From Tillandsia leiboldiana (lineage: Eukaryota; Streptophyta; Magnoliopsida; Poales; Bromeliaceae): 64,000 nt of DNA. The position numbers and the translations under genes were made by a program. Where the stretch lies: positions 28,252,825 to 28,316,824 of the forward strand of contig CM055069.1 in NCBI GenBank assembly GCA_029204045.2, given 5' to 3'. Below the pieces are notes generated by a model, which saw only the letters and a list, made by a program, of their open reading frames with translations, did not search any database and had not been told where the DNA came from. Positions 20,280 through 30,840 of this stretch are shown here, piece after piece; position 1 is the first letter of the stretch; each line of letters begins with the position of its first letter.

Positions 20280-20740
20280 CGCGCGGTGCGCTAGGGCATC
20301 GCGCGGAGGAGAGTCGCGGACGGCCACCGCCGCCGCAAGCGGCGACGGGACCGCGCGGGCCATACCCGCGCGGGCGCCGCGCGCTACCACACGGACGGCA
20401 CCCATGCGGACCCGCAACCGCGCGGGCACCGCATGGGTGCCGCGCGGCTACCGCGCGGGCGGCACCCCGCCGACCCACAACCGCGCGGGCACCGCATGGG
20501 CGCCGCACGGCCACCGCGCGGGCGGCACCCACGCGGACCCGCAACCGCGCGGACACCCGCGGGCGCCGCGCGGCTACCGCGCGGGCGGCACCCCACGCGG
20601 ACCGCAACCGCGCGGGCACCGCGCGGGCGCCGCGCGGCCGCCGCACGGGCAGCACCCGCGCGAGGCACCGCGCCGCGTGGGCGTATCGCCCGCGGAGAGA
20701 CGCCGTGCGGTTTCCGAAACGCGCGGGGCTCCCGGCGGAC
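20280..20740. repeat. GC-rich tandem array, about 63-bp unit, next to scaffold gap
   Basis: AACCGCGCGG recurs at 20416, 20479, 20543 and 20606. It resembles the GC arrays of the gypsy LTRs in composition and lies just upstream of the third ORF, where element 1 has palindromes and a TATA box. Long frames here are compositional. Confidence 0.85.
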
Positions 20741-20749
20741 GACGACGGC

Positions 20750-20849
20750 NNNNNNNNNNNNNNNNNNNNNNNNNNNNNNNNNNNNNNNNNNNNNNNNNNN
20801 NNNNNNNNNNNNNNNNNNNNNNNNNNNNNNNNNNNNNNNNNNNNNNNNN
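20750..20849. other. Scaffold gap (100 N)
   Basis: Exactly 100 N, the usual placeholder for a gap of unknown size. It lies inside element 2. Confidence 0.99.
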
Positions 20850-21255
20850 AGTTCAGAAAAATTCCACAAAATCCAGAAAAAGTATGTAAGCACTTTTGTG
20901 TATCAACTTTAAATGAAAATCATCGTTTCATACAACAAGAAATAGATTATGCCAAATCTATCAATAACATCCAACAAATGAAACGAAAATTTATAAAAAT
21001 TAAATCCCTTAAAGTTGAACAACTTCAATCACATCTAACATGATCTTATGAGTAATCCCTTTATCAAATCATCAATTTGGTAAAGAAATGAAATACCAAG
21101 ATCAATAGATGTCTGAAATCCCAGATAAGTTAGATAATATATCTAGTCAATTTATTAAAGAGAGTGGCTCTTTGAGCATCTTTCATTAAATTCCCACTTT
21201 ATACCAACCTTGAAATTTTGACAGAGTCAAGTATTTCAACATGCATTTTATTTAA

Positions 21256-21387
21256 TCAAACTTGAAAAACCTTGCTTGGTATACATGTGGTAGCTGCACA
21301 CAGTACTCGGACGACCGAGGTGGTAGCTCTTTCCTCCATGTGGTGGTAGTTTTCACACTCCTCATTGGGATGTAACTCTTTCCACAT
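21256..21387 (-). other. Conserved post-pol block with small ORF, element 2 copy
   Basis: The 43-codon frame begins MWKELHPNEECENYHHMEE and is nearly identical to the copies at 1766 and 63721 up to CIPS, then ends differently. It contains the same CTCGG-TCGT-CCGAG hairpin. Confidence 0.5.
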
Positions 21388-21413
21388 CTTTTGAGCATAA
21401 TACATTTCTTTGA

Positions 21414-21422
21414 CTCCCCCTC
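21414..21422 (-). promoter_or_regulatory. Internal polypurine tract, element 2
   Basis: Minus strand CCAATTGAGGGGGAG, 340 nt after the pol stop, as in elements 1 and D. Confidence 0.6.
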
Positions 21423-21759
21423 AATTGGCTATCAATTATTTAAGATATAAAGTATTCAACCAAATATTGATCTCGATTTCATACTCGACTAAATAGTCAA
21501 ATAAGATAAAAACTATACCAAGAGATCATTGAGAGAGAAATTGACTTTGATCAAAACAAAGATGATTTAATTCACATAAATGATCATTGCATCAAATGAA
21601 TTATTATGATATCCAAAGCATAATAAATTTCTAAATAAACGAAAAGATGCTACTAAAGTCAATAAGACATATGCTCAATTAATGTTCTATGTCTAAGCAT
21701 AGATAATGAACAAAAACACAAAAACAAAACCTAACCTAAACAAGAGTTTCAAAAAGAGG

Positions 21760-24320
21760 TTATTTCAAGAAAAGCATTCCAATTGCTTTACGCAAATGAA
21801 TAAAACGTTTTTGATCCAAAGGTTTTGTTAAAAAGTCAGCTAATTGATCTTCAGTTGAAATGTAGGAAATTTGAAGAATATTTGATTCAACTAGCTCTCT
21901 AAGAAAATGATATCTAAGTTCAATGTGTTTTGTTCTTGAGTGCAACACAGGATTTTTTGAAATGTTTATAGCACTAGTGTTGTCACATAAAACAGTTACC
22001 GAAGTTGCTGAAATCCGGAAGTCGCTCAACACGCTTTTCATCGAAATGAGTTGAGTTGAACAACTACCCGCTGAGATATATTCCGCTTCGGCAGTCGAGA
22101 GTGCAATGCAGTTTTGCTTTTTACTATACCATGCAACAAGACAATGGCCAAGATAAAAACATGCACCACTCGTATTTTTCCGATCATCCACTGATCCTGC
22201 CCAATCGGCATCTGAATATCCTATAATGTCAAGACTTGTTCCCATAGGATACCAAATTCCGAAGTTTACAGTTTCTTTGACGTACTGGATGATCCGTTTC
22301 ACCGCTTTCAGGTGATCCTCCTTTGGTGCTGACTGATATCTCGCGCAGATCCCAACACTAAAGGATATATTCGGGCGACTAGCTGTGAGGTAGAGTAGAC
22401 TTCCAATCATACTTCGATAGAGTTTCTCGTGTACACTATCACTAAGCGATTCACTTCCTAATCCCTTATTGCTAGTTCCCATAGGAGTAGGAAAATCTTT
22501 AGAATCTTCTAATCCGAATTTCTTTACCAACTCCTTTGCATACTTGGATTGACACAGATGGATGCCTTCACCATTTTGTTTCACTTGCAATCCAAGAAAG
22601 TATGTCAGTTCGCCCATCATAGACATCTCAAATTCGCTTTCCATGGTTTCTGCGAATTTAGAAGCATCATTATCCTTTGTTGCTCCAAATATAATGTCAT
22701 CGACATAGATTTGCGCAACAATGAAGTTATTTTGATAATGCTTCACAAAGAGAGTCCTCTCTGCTCTCCCTCGAGTATAGCCCTTCTCCAAAAGGTGCTT
22801 TGTCAACCTTTCGTACCACGCTCGCGGTGCTTGTTTTAAACCGTAAAGAGCCTTTTTCAAACGAAAAACATGGTTAGGTAGTTTACAGTCTACAAAACCT
22901 TTCGGTTGAGCCACATAAACTTCCTCATTTAAAAACCCATTTAAAAACGCGCTCTTAACGTCCATTTGAAAGAGTTTTATTTTAAAGTGACAAGCAATAG
23001 CGAATAAGATACGAATGGACTCGAGTCTAGCTACAGGGGCGAACGTTTCATCAAAGTCTATACCTTCTATTTGAGAGTAGCCTTGAGCAACTAGACGTGC
23101 TTTGTTCCTGATGATGGTACCATCCTCATTTTTCTTGTTCTTGAAAATCCATTTAGTACCGATCACATTGTGTTGCTTCGGAGGCGTCGTTAATTCCCAA
23201 ACTTTGTTTCGTTCAAACTGATGGAGCTCTTCCTGCATTGCTTCAATCCAGTAGTCATCCTGAAGAGCTTCATCGACGTTTTTTGGTTCGATCATGGAAA
23301 CGTAACAAGCGAATCCACAAACCAACTGCCTCCGAGTTTTGACTCCTTCTTGTGGGTCTCCAATAATGTTTGATTCAGGATGATCCTTGGAGATGCGTAA
23401 CGTTTGAGGTAATGGAGTACTCGGAGGTACATGAGATGATTCATGCACATCAGATAAACTTGAAGAACCATTAGATGCATCATTAATATTGGAAGTATTA
23501 TCATGAGAAGATGCATTTACAGGAGTATCATCATCAAGAGAGATATCAGGGGTAGATTTATCAGATGCAAAGTGGAAAGCTTCGTCTACTTTAACATTTA
23601 TGGATTCTACAATCGTTTTAGACTCCAAGTTAAATACCCGATATGCTCTACTATTTGTAGAATAACCCATGAAAATCCCTTCGTCACTTCGAGAGTCAAA
23701 TTTTCCAAGATTTTCGCGGTCACGTAAAATGTAACACCGACTCCCAAAGATACGAAAATATTTGATGTTTGATTTTCTACAAAACCATAGTTCATATGGT
23801 GTATTTAAAGTTCCCGGGCGCAAATAAACTCGATTAATAACATAGATTGCAGTGTTCACAGCTTCAGCCCAAAAATATAACGGTAAATTCCGGCTATGAA
23901 GCATAGCACGTGCCATCTCTTGTACAACCCTGTTTTTGCGCTCGACTACACCATTCTGTTGAGGTGTATAGGGTGCTGAGAATTCATGTTTAATGCCATT
24001 GGAAGTGCAAAAATCAATGAATTTCGAATTTATGAATTCTCCACCTCTATCACTTCTAACACGAATGATCTTTTCATTCTTTTCAATCATAATACGAAGG
24101 CAAATCTCGTGAAAAGAATCAAAAGTATCAGGTTTCTCTTTTAAAAATGCTACCCATGAGTATCTAGAGAAATCATCAACCAATAAGAAAATATACCATT
24201 TACTTCCCAAGGATGGTTGACGTGTCGGCCCCATAAGATCCATATGCAATAATTCTAAGGGCCGATTAGTACCAACGTGGTTCAGGTTCTTGTGTGCAGT
24301 CCTGGATTGTTTTCCCTTTT
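21760..24320 (-). CDS. pol: Copia pol, element 2: integrase core, reverse transcriptase, RNase H
   Basis: An open frame of about 850 codons from the frameshift at about 24310 to the stop at 21760. It keeps the three integrase acidic residues ([30 protein letters not shown]), RT with [11 protein letters not shown] and YVDDIIFG, and RNase H with DADWAG and [11 protein letters not shown]. It is one polyprotein with gag-protease upstream; a single extra A in the run CAAAAAGGG at about 24315 puts it out of frame. That could be a true lesion or a homopolymer error. This is the best preserved copy in the window. Confidence 0.92.
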
Positions 24321-26884
24321 TGACAACCACCACACACAATGTTTTGTTTAAGTGAAAGTTTTGGAACCCCCTTGACCACGTCTTTGTTTGAAATTCTAGC
24401 AAGTTCCTTAAAATTTATGTGACCTAGCCTTTCATGCCAAAGTGTTTCATTATTCAAAGAGGCTAAGTTACAATTTTCAGAAATTTTATTGGGAACAACA
24501 TAACAATTGTTTTCAGATCTAACCCCCTTTAAAAAGAAAACATGGTCCTTATCAGTTACAATGCATTCAACAGATGAAAAATTAACTGAAAAACCATTGT
24601 CACAAAGTTGACTGATACTTTTGAGGTTAGTCTTAAGGCCATCAACAAATAACACATTATTCAGAATCGGGCCATCTGGAATAGCTACTGTTCCTTTTCC
24701 AACAATTTTGGAAGACTGGCCGTCTCCGAAAACTACAAGTCCTCCGGAGATTTTCTCAAAATTTTGAAAGCAGTTTTTGTCACCGGTCATGTGACGGGAA
24801 CAACAGCTATCCAGATACCAAGACGAATTATCATATGCATGCAAGGAAATATTTGTAACAAGACAAGCGAAGATTTCACCGTTGCGTACCCAAACCTTTC
24901 GAGTTTTGGTGTACGTCGGAAATGATTGTGAAGTTGATACCTTTGGTGAAAGCGTCTTGTTTGATCTATCGCTTTTCCTTGACGTCGTCGTCTTGTTTGA
25001 TGAACTACCGAGGCTCTTTTCCTTCGAATAATTTGCATTTGATTTCCGAGGAATCACCCTTTTGGTAGTCATTGCAAGAAGTGCTTGAGTTGAGCGTTTG
25101 GCTCCCATCTTGCAATTTCTCCTTATGTGCCCTGCAATACCACAACGAAAGCATACCTTAGTGCTTGACGATTCCGAAGAGGGGGAAGTAGGTTTGTTGT
25201 CGTTGTTTGTCGTCAATTCCAGTGTCGGAGGAGGAGATACCGACTGGGGCACAAAGACTGTCCCAAGCGAACTAAAATTGTCTTCAGTTCGATTGTATCC
25301 GAGGCCGAATTTGTTTGATTGACCAAGACCAAGAAGCTTATCCAACTTACTCCTTCCTGATGAAAATCGCTGTAAGTCATCCTTGAGTTGGAGAATGGTC
25401 TTTGTCATTTCTAATTTTTCCTGTCGAGCCTCGCCGTTGAGCTTCAAGAAGTAATTCACTTTGTTCACCATATCTACATAATTCTTCTCGAGTTGCTCAT
25501 TGGACTCTTGAAGGGAAACATTTATTTTAATCAGATTATCCCTTTCCACTTCAAGAGCGTTTGAGAGAGAAGATGCCCTTTTTGCTTCTTCTTCGAGATC
25601 CTGCAATCTCCCTCTCAAACTCTTGTTTTGCTTTGCCAGTTTCTTTGAATCCCTCATAAGCTTATGGTAGGCAAGAGCAAAGTCTTCACCTTCTGAATTA
25701 TCTGATTCATCGTCCGTTGCAATTTTTTCAACAGTGGAGTTGGACAATGACTCGGATGTACTAGCCATTAAGCACATGAAGGGTGAAGATGTGGACGCGT
25801 GGAACGCCGTTGCGTTATCTTCTTCATCACTTGACGATGACTCATTTGACGATGAGGTGTCATCCCAAGTGACGGCTTGCATCGCTTTCTTCTTTGACGG
25901 ATTCTTATTGGGACAGTCCGTTGAGATATGGCCGTACCCTCGGCACTTGAAGCATTGGACTTGTCCTTCTGAGCTTTTCTTATCCTTAGAAAAACCCTCT
26001 TGCTTTCTTGGTTTGAAACTTGAAGAACCTTTGCCTTTCTTCGACTTTACGAAGGATGGAGTTTTGCTTGAGTTACCCCTTCGAAAGTTTCGGCGAAATC
26101 TTCTTGTCAAGAGAGCGAGCTGCTTCTCAAAGCCCTCCATAGATAGGTTTACGTCATCGTCTGAGGAGGATGAATCCGCGTCTTCTTCTTTTGTTGTTTT
26201 CAATGCTAAACCTGAAGACTTAGAAGATGATGCTTTTCCCGAAGAATAGTTAGTAGGAAATGTCATTTCATATGTTTGTAAAGAACCAACTAATTCTTCT
26301 ACACGGATTTCGTCCGGGTGTTTAATAGTTTCAATGGCCGTAACCTTGGATCGAAATCTTTCAGGAAGAGTTCTTAATATTTTTCTTACAACTTTAAATT
26401 CTGGAATCTTCTCTCCCAAGTTAGCACATGAGTTTACGATGTCTTGCAATCGTGTGTAATAGTCTGTAAAAGATTCATTTTCTGCCATAAAAATAGAGTC
26501 AAACTTGCTCGTAAGCATTTGCAGTTTCTGAATCTTCACAAGGTTAGTTCCCTCATGTGTAACTTGAAGAACATCCCAGATTTCTTTCGCAGTCTCACAT
26601 GCCGAGACGCGAGAGAACTCAGTTTGAGACAAAGCATTAAATAGAGCATTAATCCCTTTGCCATTGTAAGAAGAAAAATCTATCTCTTCCTTGGTCCATT
26701 TCGACCTAGGTTTGATGGTGCGAACATCAGCAAGAATTTCAGTTGGATTAGACCATCCTAATTCAATTGATTGCCACACCCGTTCATCGATGGAAATTAA
26801 AAAGGCTTTCATCCGTACTTTCCAGTAGGCATAATTTGTTCCATCGAAGAACGGGGGTCTGTTGATGTTTCCACCTTCAACCAT
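24266..26884 (-). CDS. gag: Copia Gag-protease-integrase zinc finger, element 2
   Basis: 872 codons, of which about the last 15 are out of frame. Gag begins [20 protein letters not shown]; zinc knuckles [14 protein letters not shown] (near residue 310) and [14 protein letters not shown] (near 575) flank a coiled coil. The protease follows in the same frame with [13 protein letters not shown] near residue 691: the Gly of the copia D-S-G active site is Cys here (codon 24805-24803), whereas element D has DSG. The integrase HHCC finger ([23 protein letters not shown]) comes next. Confidence 0.92.
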   Translation of the reverse strand: MVEGGNINRPPFFDGTNYAYWKVRMKAFLISIDERVWQSIELGWSNPTEILADVRTIKPRSKWTKEEIDFSSYNGKGINALFNALSQTEFSRVSACETAKEIWDVLQVTHEGTNLVKIQKLQMLTSKFDSIFMAENESFTDYYTRLQDIVNSCANLGEKIPEFKVVRKILRTLPERFRSKVTAIETIKHPDEIRVEELVGSLQTYEMTFPTNYSSGKASSSKSSGLALKTTKEEDADSSSSDDDVNLSMEGFEKQLALLTRRFRRNFRRGNSSKTPSFVKSKKGKGSSSFKPRKQEGFSKDKKSSEGQVQCFKCRGYGHISTDCPNKNPSKKKAMQAVTWDDTSSSNESSSSDEEDNATAFHASTSSPFMCLMASTSESLSNSTVEKIATDDESDNSEGEDFALAYHKLMRDSKKLAKQNKSLRGRLQDLEEEAKRASSLSNALEVERDNLIKINVSLQESNEQLEKNYVDMVNKVNYFLKLNGEARQEKLEMTKTILQLKDDLQRFSSGRSKLDKLLGLGQSNKFGLGYNRTEDNFSSLGTVFVPQSVSPPPTLELTTNNDNKPTSPSSESSSTKVCFRCGIAGHIRRNCKMGAKRSTQALLAMTTKRVIPRKSNANYSKEKSLGSSSNKTTTSRKSDRSNKTLSPKVSTSQSFPTYTKTRKVWVRNGEIFACLVTNISLHAYDNSSWYLDSCCSRHMTGDKNCFQNFEKISGGLVVFGDGQSSKIVGKGTVAIPDGPILNNVLFVDGLKTNLKSISQLCDNGFSVNFSSVECIVTDKDHVFFLKGVRSENNCYVVPNKISENCNLASLNNETLWHERLGHINFKELARISNKDVVKGVPKLSLKQNIVCGGCQKGKTIQDCTQEPEPRWY

Positions 26885-26903
26885 TGTTTACAACCCTATT
26901 CCC

Positions 26904-26915
26904 GCTCTGATACCA
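26904..26915 (-). promoter_or_regulatory. Primer-binding site, initiator-Met tRNA, element 2
   Basis: Minus strand TGGTATCAGAGC, a perfect match, two bases from the LTR end. Confidence 0.93.
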
Positions 26916-26917
26916 CT

Positions 26918-28227
26918 TGTTGGGTTATATATAATTGGATCTAAATAGGAGAAAAAACACCTAGAGGGGGGTGAGTAGGTGTAAACAATAAACACTCAAA
27001 AATCTTTGCGATATAAAACCCAATGCGGAAAAATAAATAACACGCAGAGATTTTTACGTGGAAAACTCCAAACCGAAGTAAAAAACCACGGGACCGATAA
27101 CACGGTGAAATCCACTAGAATTATAACACGTACAAAGGTGATATACCGTACTCACAGACGACTCAACCTTTTTCCATACGCTCCTAGTTGATCTTCTCCG
27201 CTCGCTCCGCAACGCTTCTCGAATCCACGATCTGCGTCCAACGCCGAATCCACGGCGTCCAACGTCGACTCCACGACGTCCGACCGAATCCACGGTCTTC
27301 ACCCAGTAGCACGCTTCGAATCCACGAACGTACCTCGCTCCGAATCCACGAGAGCGGTTGCACCTTGAATCCACAAGGCCACGCGAGTCCACGCGCCGAT
27401 TTTGGAAAAATCGTTGTTTTCTGGGTGGTGATGATCCGCCGAATACTTAGATTAGAAATAGATCGGAAATACCATCTAAGTATTCATTAATTTGATTCTA
27501 CTCAAAATCTGAGTTTGGAAAACCTAGAATCAAATTAATAATATAGATGAAGAAACATAGAATTAAATCTAGTATTTCCTTTCTTCTCTATATGTGGATT
27601 TTTCTATTTCGGTCGTATTTTTTGCTTTTTGCGTCGTACCCTAAAAGATGAATTAAAGGGTCTATATATAGGTTAGAAACCGTTGGAAGAGGATAAGAAT
27701 CAAAAACTAACCTTTTCTGGAATTTTTCAGGACGGCGATCCGGATTGCAGTAACGAGACAGGCAGTTTCCAGAAAAACAAAGGTTCGGGATCCGGATCGA
27801 AGTGCCTGATCCGGATCGTTCATACAATTCACCAAACACCAATGTTCGGGATCCGGATTGAAATGCCTGATCCGGATCGTTCATATATTTTGGTAAAAAC
27901 CAGTGTTCGGGATCCGGATCAAAAGAGGCTACGATCCGGATTGAATTTGCGTATGAACTAACACCCTTCGGGATCCGGATCGAAGTGCCTGATCCGGATC
28001 CTGAACATGTCCCATGTCCAGTTTTTGATTTTTAAGCAATTAAAAATTCATCCAAGTGTTTCTACACTATGAGAAGTATTCGGATCACCAAAAATAATTA
28101 GTTAAACATACCTGATCCTTTTGAATTCTTCTTTCTTGAGATTGAGTTATATGATCCAACCTTCTTTATCTTCAATCTTCAAGACTTAACCGAATTCACG
28201 AAATACGCCAACTCAAATTCCGTAACA
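26918..28227 (-). repeat. 5' LTR of copia element 2
   Basis: Plus-strand ends TGTTGGGTTATA and TTCCGTAACA. It closely matches 17658-18958 and contains the palindrome array (about 27736-28005). Confidence 0.92.
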
Positions 28228-28688
28228 GTATCCTCTTCTAAGTCTTCTGGTTTTGCGTTGAAAACAACAAAAGAAGAAGACGCGGATTCATCCTCCTCAG
28301 ACGATGACGAGAACCTATCTATGGAGGATTTCGAGAAGCAACTTGCTCTCTTGACCAAAAAATTTTGCCGAAACTTTCAAAGGGGTAATTCAAGTAAAAC
28401 CTCATCCTTCTTAAAGTCGAAGAAAGCCAAAGGTTCTTCAAGCTTCAAGTCAAGAAAGCAAGAGAGTTTTTCAAAAAATAAGAAAAACTCGGAGGGACAA
28501 GTCCAATGCTTCAAGTGCCGAGGCTACGGTCACATTTCAACAGAGTGTCCCAATAAGAATCCGTCGAAGAAGAAAGCGATGCAAGCCGTCACTTGGGATG
28601 ACACCTCAACGTCCAATGAGTCATCTTCCAGTGATGAAGAAAACAACGCAACGGCATTCCACGCGTCCACAACTTCACCCTTCGTGTG
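28228..28688 (+). pseudogene. Element D gag, first block (5' truncated)
   Basis: Begins at [20 protein letters not shown], equivalent to about residue 220 of the other gags, and runs open through the first zinc knuckle ([14 protein letters not shown]) to TSPFV at 28688, where solo LTR F starts. The last five bases, GTGTG, are the target duplication. Confidence 0.9.
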
Positions 28689-29357
28689 TGTAGAGTACCG
28701 GGTCTTTGGATAGCGCGCCGACTACACTGATGACATGGAGCAGAGAGTTGCCTTGGGCATGTTGCATTTGGGTTTACAGTTGATGCCGGGTTGATTCGGA
28801 TCAACGCAGAGGCTCCAGCTCGATTCGGGATTTTTCCGGGCGTTGTATGCCGATTGAGGATGAGATTTGGAAATTACCGACATCACCGTCGAGTGCCGGA
28901 AATTCAGAAACACTTGGAACAGGTGTACTTTCGATTTACAGCAAGGTTCGGGAGGTTCCGGACTGACGCAGAGGACCCGGAGGCAAAAAGTGAGTCGGAA
29001 CTGGCAATTTTGGAGCCGGTATTTGATTTGAGCACCCCGACTCAACGGATGAGCTTTTTGATGAGGACAAGCTGTGGACACGTGTACTTTTGATTTACAG
29101 CGAGGTTCGGGAGGTTCCGGACTGACGCGGAGGACCCGGAGGCAAAAAGTGAGTCGGAACTGGCAATTTTGGAGCCGGTATTTGATTTGAGCACCCCGCC
29201 TCAATGGATGAGCTTTTTGAAGAGAAAAAGCTGTGAGCGCGTGTACTTTTGATTTACAGCGGAGCTCGGGAGGTTCCGGGCAACGGCGGAAAGCCCGAAG
29301 GTAAAAAGTGAGTTGGGGTGGACTTTTTGGATTAATTATTTAATTAATTTAGTGCTT

Positions 29358-29364
29358 TATAAAA
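29358..29364 (+). promoter_or_regulatory. TATA box of LTR F
   Basis: GCTTTATAAAAAGAGG followed within 40 bp by a long GA-rich leader (29390-29490). The same order is seen on the minus strand of LTRs A and B. Confidence 0.6.
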
Positions 29365-29689
29365 AGAGGGCCTCCTCTGTTGCTTTGGGGGAAAGCAGAG
29401 AAAGAGAAAGAAAGGAAAAAGAGAAAGAAAGAAAGAAAGAAAGAAAAGAGAGGAAAAGGAAGAAGAAGAAGAAGAAAGAAGAGGGTTTTGAGGCATTCTT
29501 GGTTTTTGGACTCGCCGTTGGAGGCCGAGTGGAGCTCGTGGGCGTGCGGCGAGCGTCGACGAGGTAAGCAAATGCAGTTTTTTTGGAGTTTTTGAGCTTT
29601 GGGGATTTTAATTGGTTTTTAAAAAGGCTAAAAATGGATTTGTCGGATTTTTTGGGTTTTTCCTTTTTATTGGTAGAACTTTCCGTCGC

Positions 29690-30250
29690 CGGCGGCCGCG
29701 CGCGCGCACAACGGCGCACGCGCGGCGCCAGGGTGCTGCTGTTGGCAGCACCCTGTGGCGACGTGCCGCTGGGCGCGGCGCCGCGTGCAGCAAAGTGCTG
29801 CACGCGGCGCTGCTAGGCCGCGCGCAGGCGCGCGCGGCAGGGCCGCGCGCGGGTGCGCGCGGCACTTCTTGGCCGCGCGCAGGCGCGCGCTGCATGGCCG
29901 CGCGCGGCACTGCTTGGCCGCGCGCAGGCGCGCGCGGCACCCGCGCGCGGCACTGCTTGGCCGCGCGAGGGTGCGCGCGGCACTGCTTGGCGGCGCGCAG
30001 GCGCGCGCGGCACTGCTTGGCGGCGCGCAGGCGCGCGCGGCATGGCCGCGCGCGGGCGCGCGCGGCATTGCCTGGCCGCGCGCGACATGGCCGCGCGCGG
30101 CAGGGCCGCGCGCAGCGCAGCGGTCTGCGCGCACAGTGCCGCTGGGCGCTGCGCGCAGCGCCGCTGGGCACTGCGCGGCGCGCTCTGTCACCGCGCAGCA
30201 GGTCGCTGCGCGGCGCGACCTGGGTTGGCGCCGCGCGGCGGGCCTCCCTC
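29690..30250. repeat. GC-rich array in LTR F
   Basis: Irregular units around GGCCGCGCGCAGGCGCGCGC and GGCACTGCTTGGC, nearly pure G and C. Confidence 0.8.
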
Positions 30251-30359
30251 GTCGCTCGGCGGGGTTTTTCGACGCTCGGCATGCTCCCGGACAGCGGGCT
30301 GCACCTCGGGTTGCGTGCCGGCGCTGTTTTTCGCCGTCGGGCGTCGTCTTCTCCGTTGG

Positions 30360-30840
30360 CGCTGTTTTCGCGGGGTTTTCGCGAGCTGTTTTCGCAAGCA
30401 GTTTTCGCGCAGTTTTTCGCCGACGGAGCAGTTTTCGCAAGCAGATTTTGCGAGCGTTTTTCGCAGTTTTCGCGCGCTGTTTTCGCGCAGATTTCGCACG
30501 GTTTTCGAGCAGATTTTGCGAGCGTTTTTCGCAGTTTTCGCGCGCTGTTTTCGCGCAGATTTCGCGCGGTTTTCGAGCAGATTTTGCGAGCGTTTTTCGC
30601 AGTTTTCGCGCAGATTTCGCGCGGTTTTCGAGCAGATTTTGCGAGCGGTTTTCGCAGTTTTCGCGCATGGTTTCCGCGCAGTTTTGCGCAGTTTTCGCTG
30701 GGTTTTCGCGAGCTGTTTTCGCAAGCTGTTTTGAGCAGTTTTTTCGCCGACGGAGCTGTTTTTCGCCGTCGGGCGCTGGTTTTCGCCGACGGAGCTGTTT
30801 TTCGCCGTCGGGCGCAGTTTTTCGCCGTCGGATGCTCGGT
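30360..30840. repeat. 68-bp TTTTCGC-rich tandem array in LTR F
   Basis: AGATTTTGCGAGCG recurs at 30443, 30511, 30579 and 30634 (68, 68 and 55 bp apart). Flanking sequence repeats TTTTTCGCCGTCGG and TTTTCGCCGACGGAGC. Confidence 0.85.

Larger units (their letters stand above)
17658..28227 (-). mobile_element. Copia element 2, Sirevirus-like, nearly complete but with gap and mismatched flanks
   Basis: Both LTRs are present (1,301 and 1,310 bp), with primer site at 26904-26915, gag-pol 26884-21760, the conserved post-pol block, a third ORF and two more polypurine tracts before the 3' LTR. A 100-N gap lies at 20750-20849. The flanks are GTAGC on the left (in a copia LTR fragment) and GTATC on the right (inside gag of element D, opposite strand), so they are not one insertion site. 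The two halves may belong to different elements. Protease has a changed active site and pol has one frameshift. Confidence 0.85.

Noticed and set aside
20142..20429. Thr/Lys-rich frame beginning MATMTATATDTTEKP as a captured host gene
   Set aside because: Too short, stops in frame before the third ORF of element 2, and its upstream part is GC-array sequence; more likely the degraded start of that ORF.
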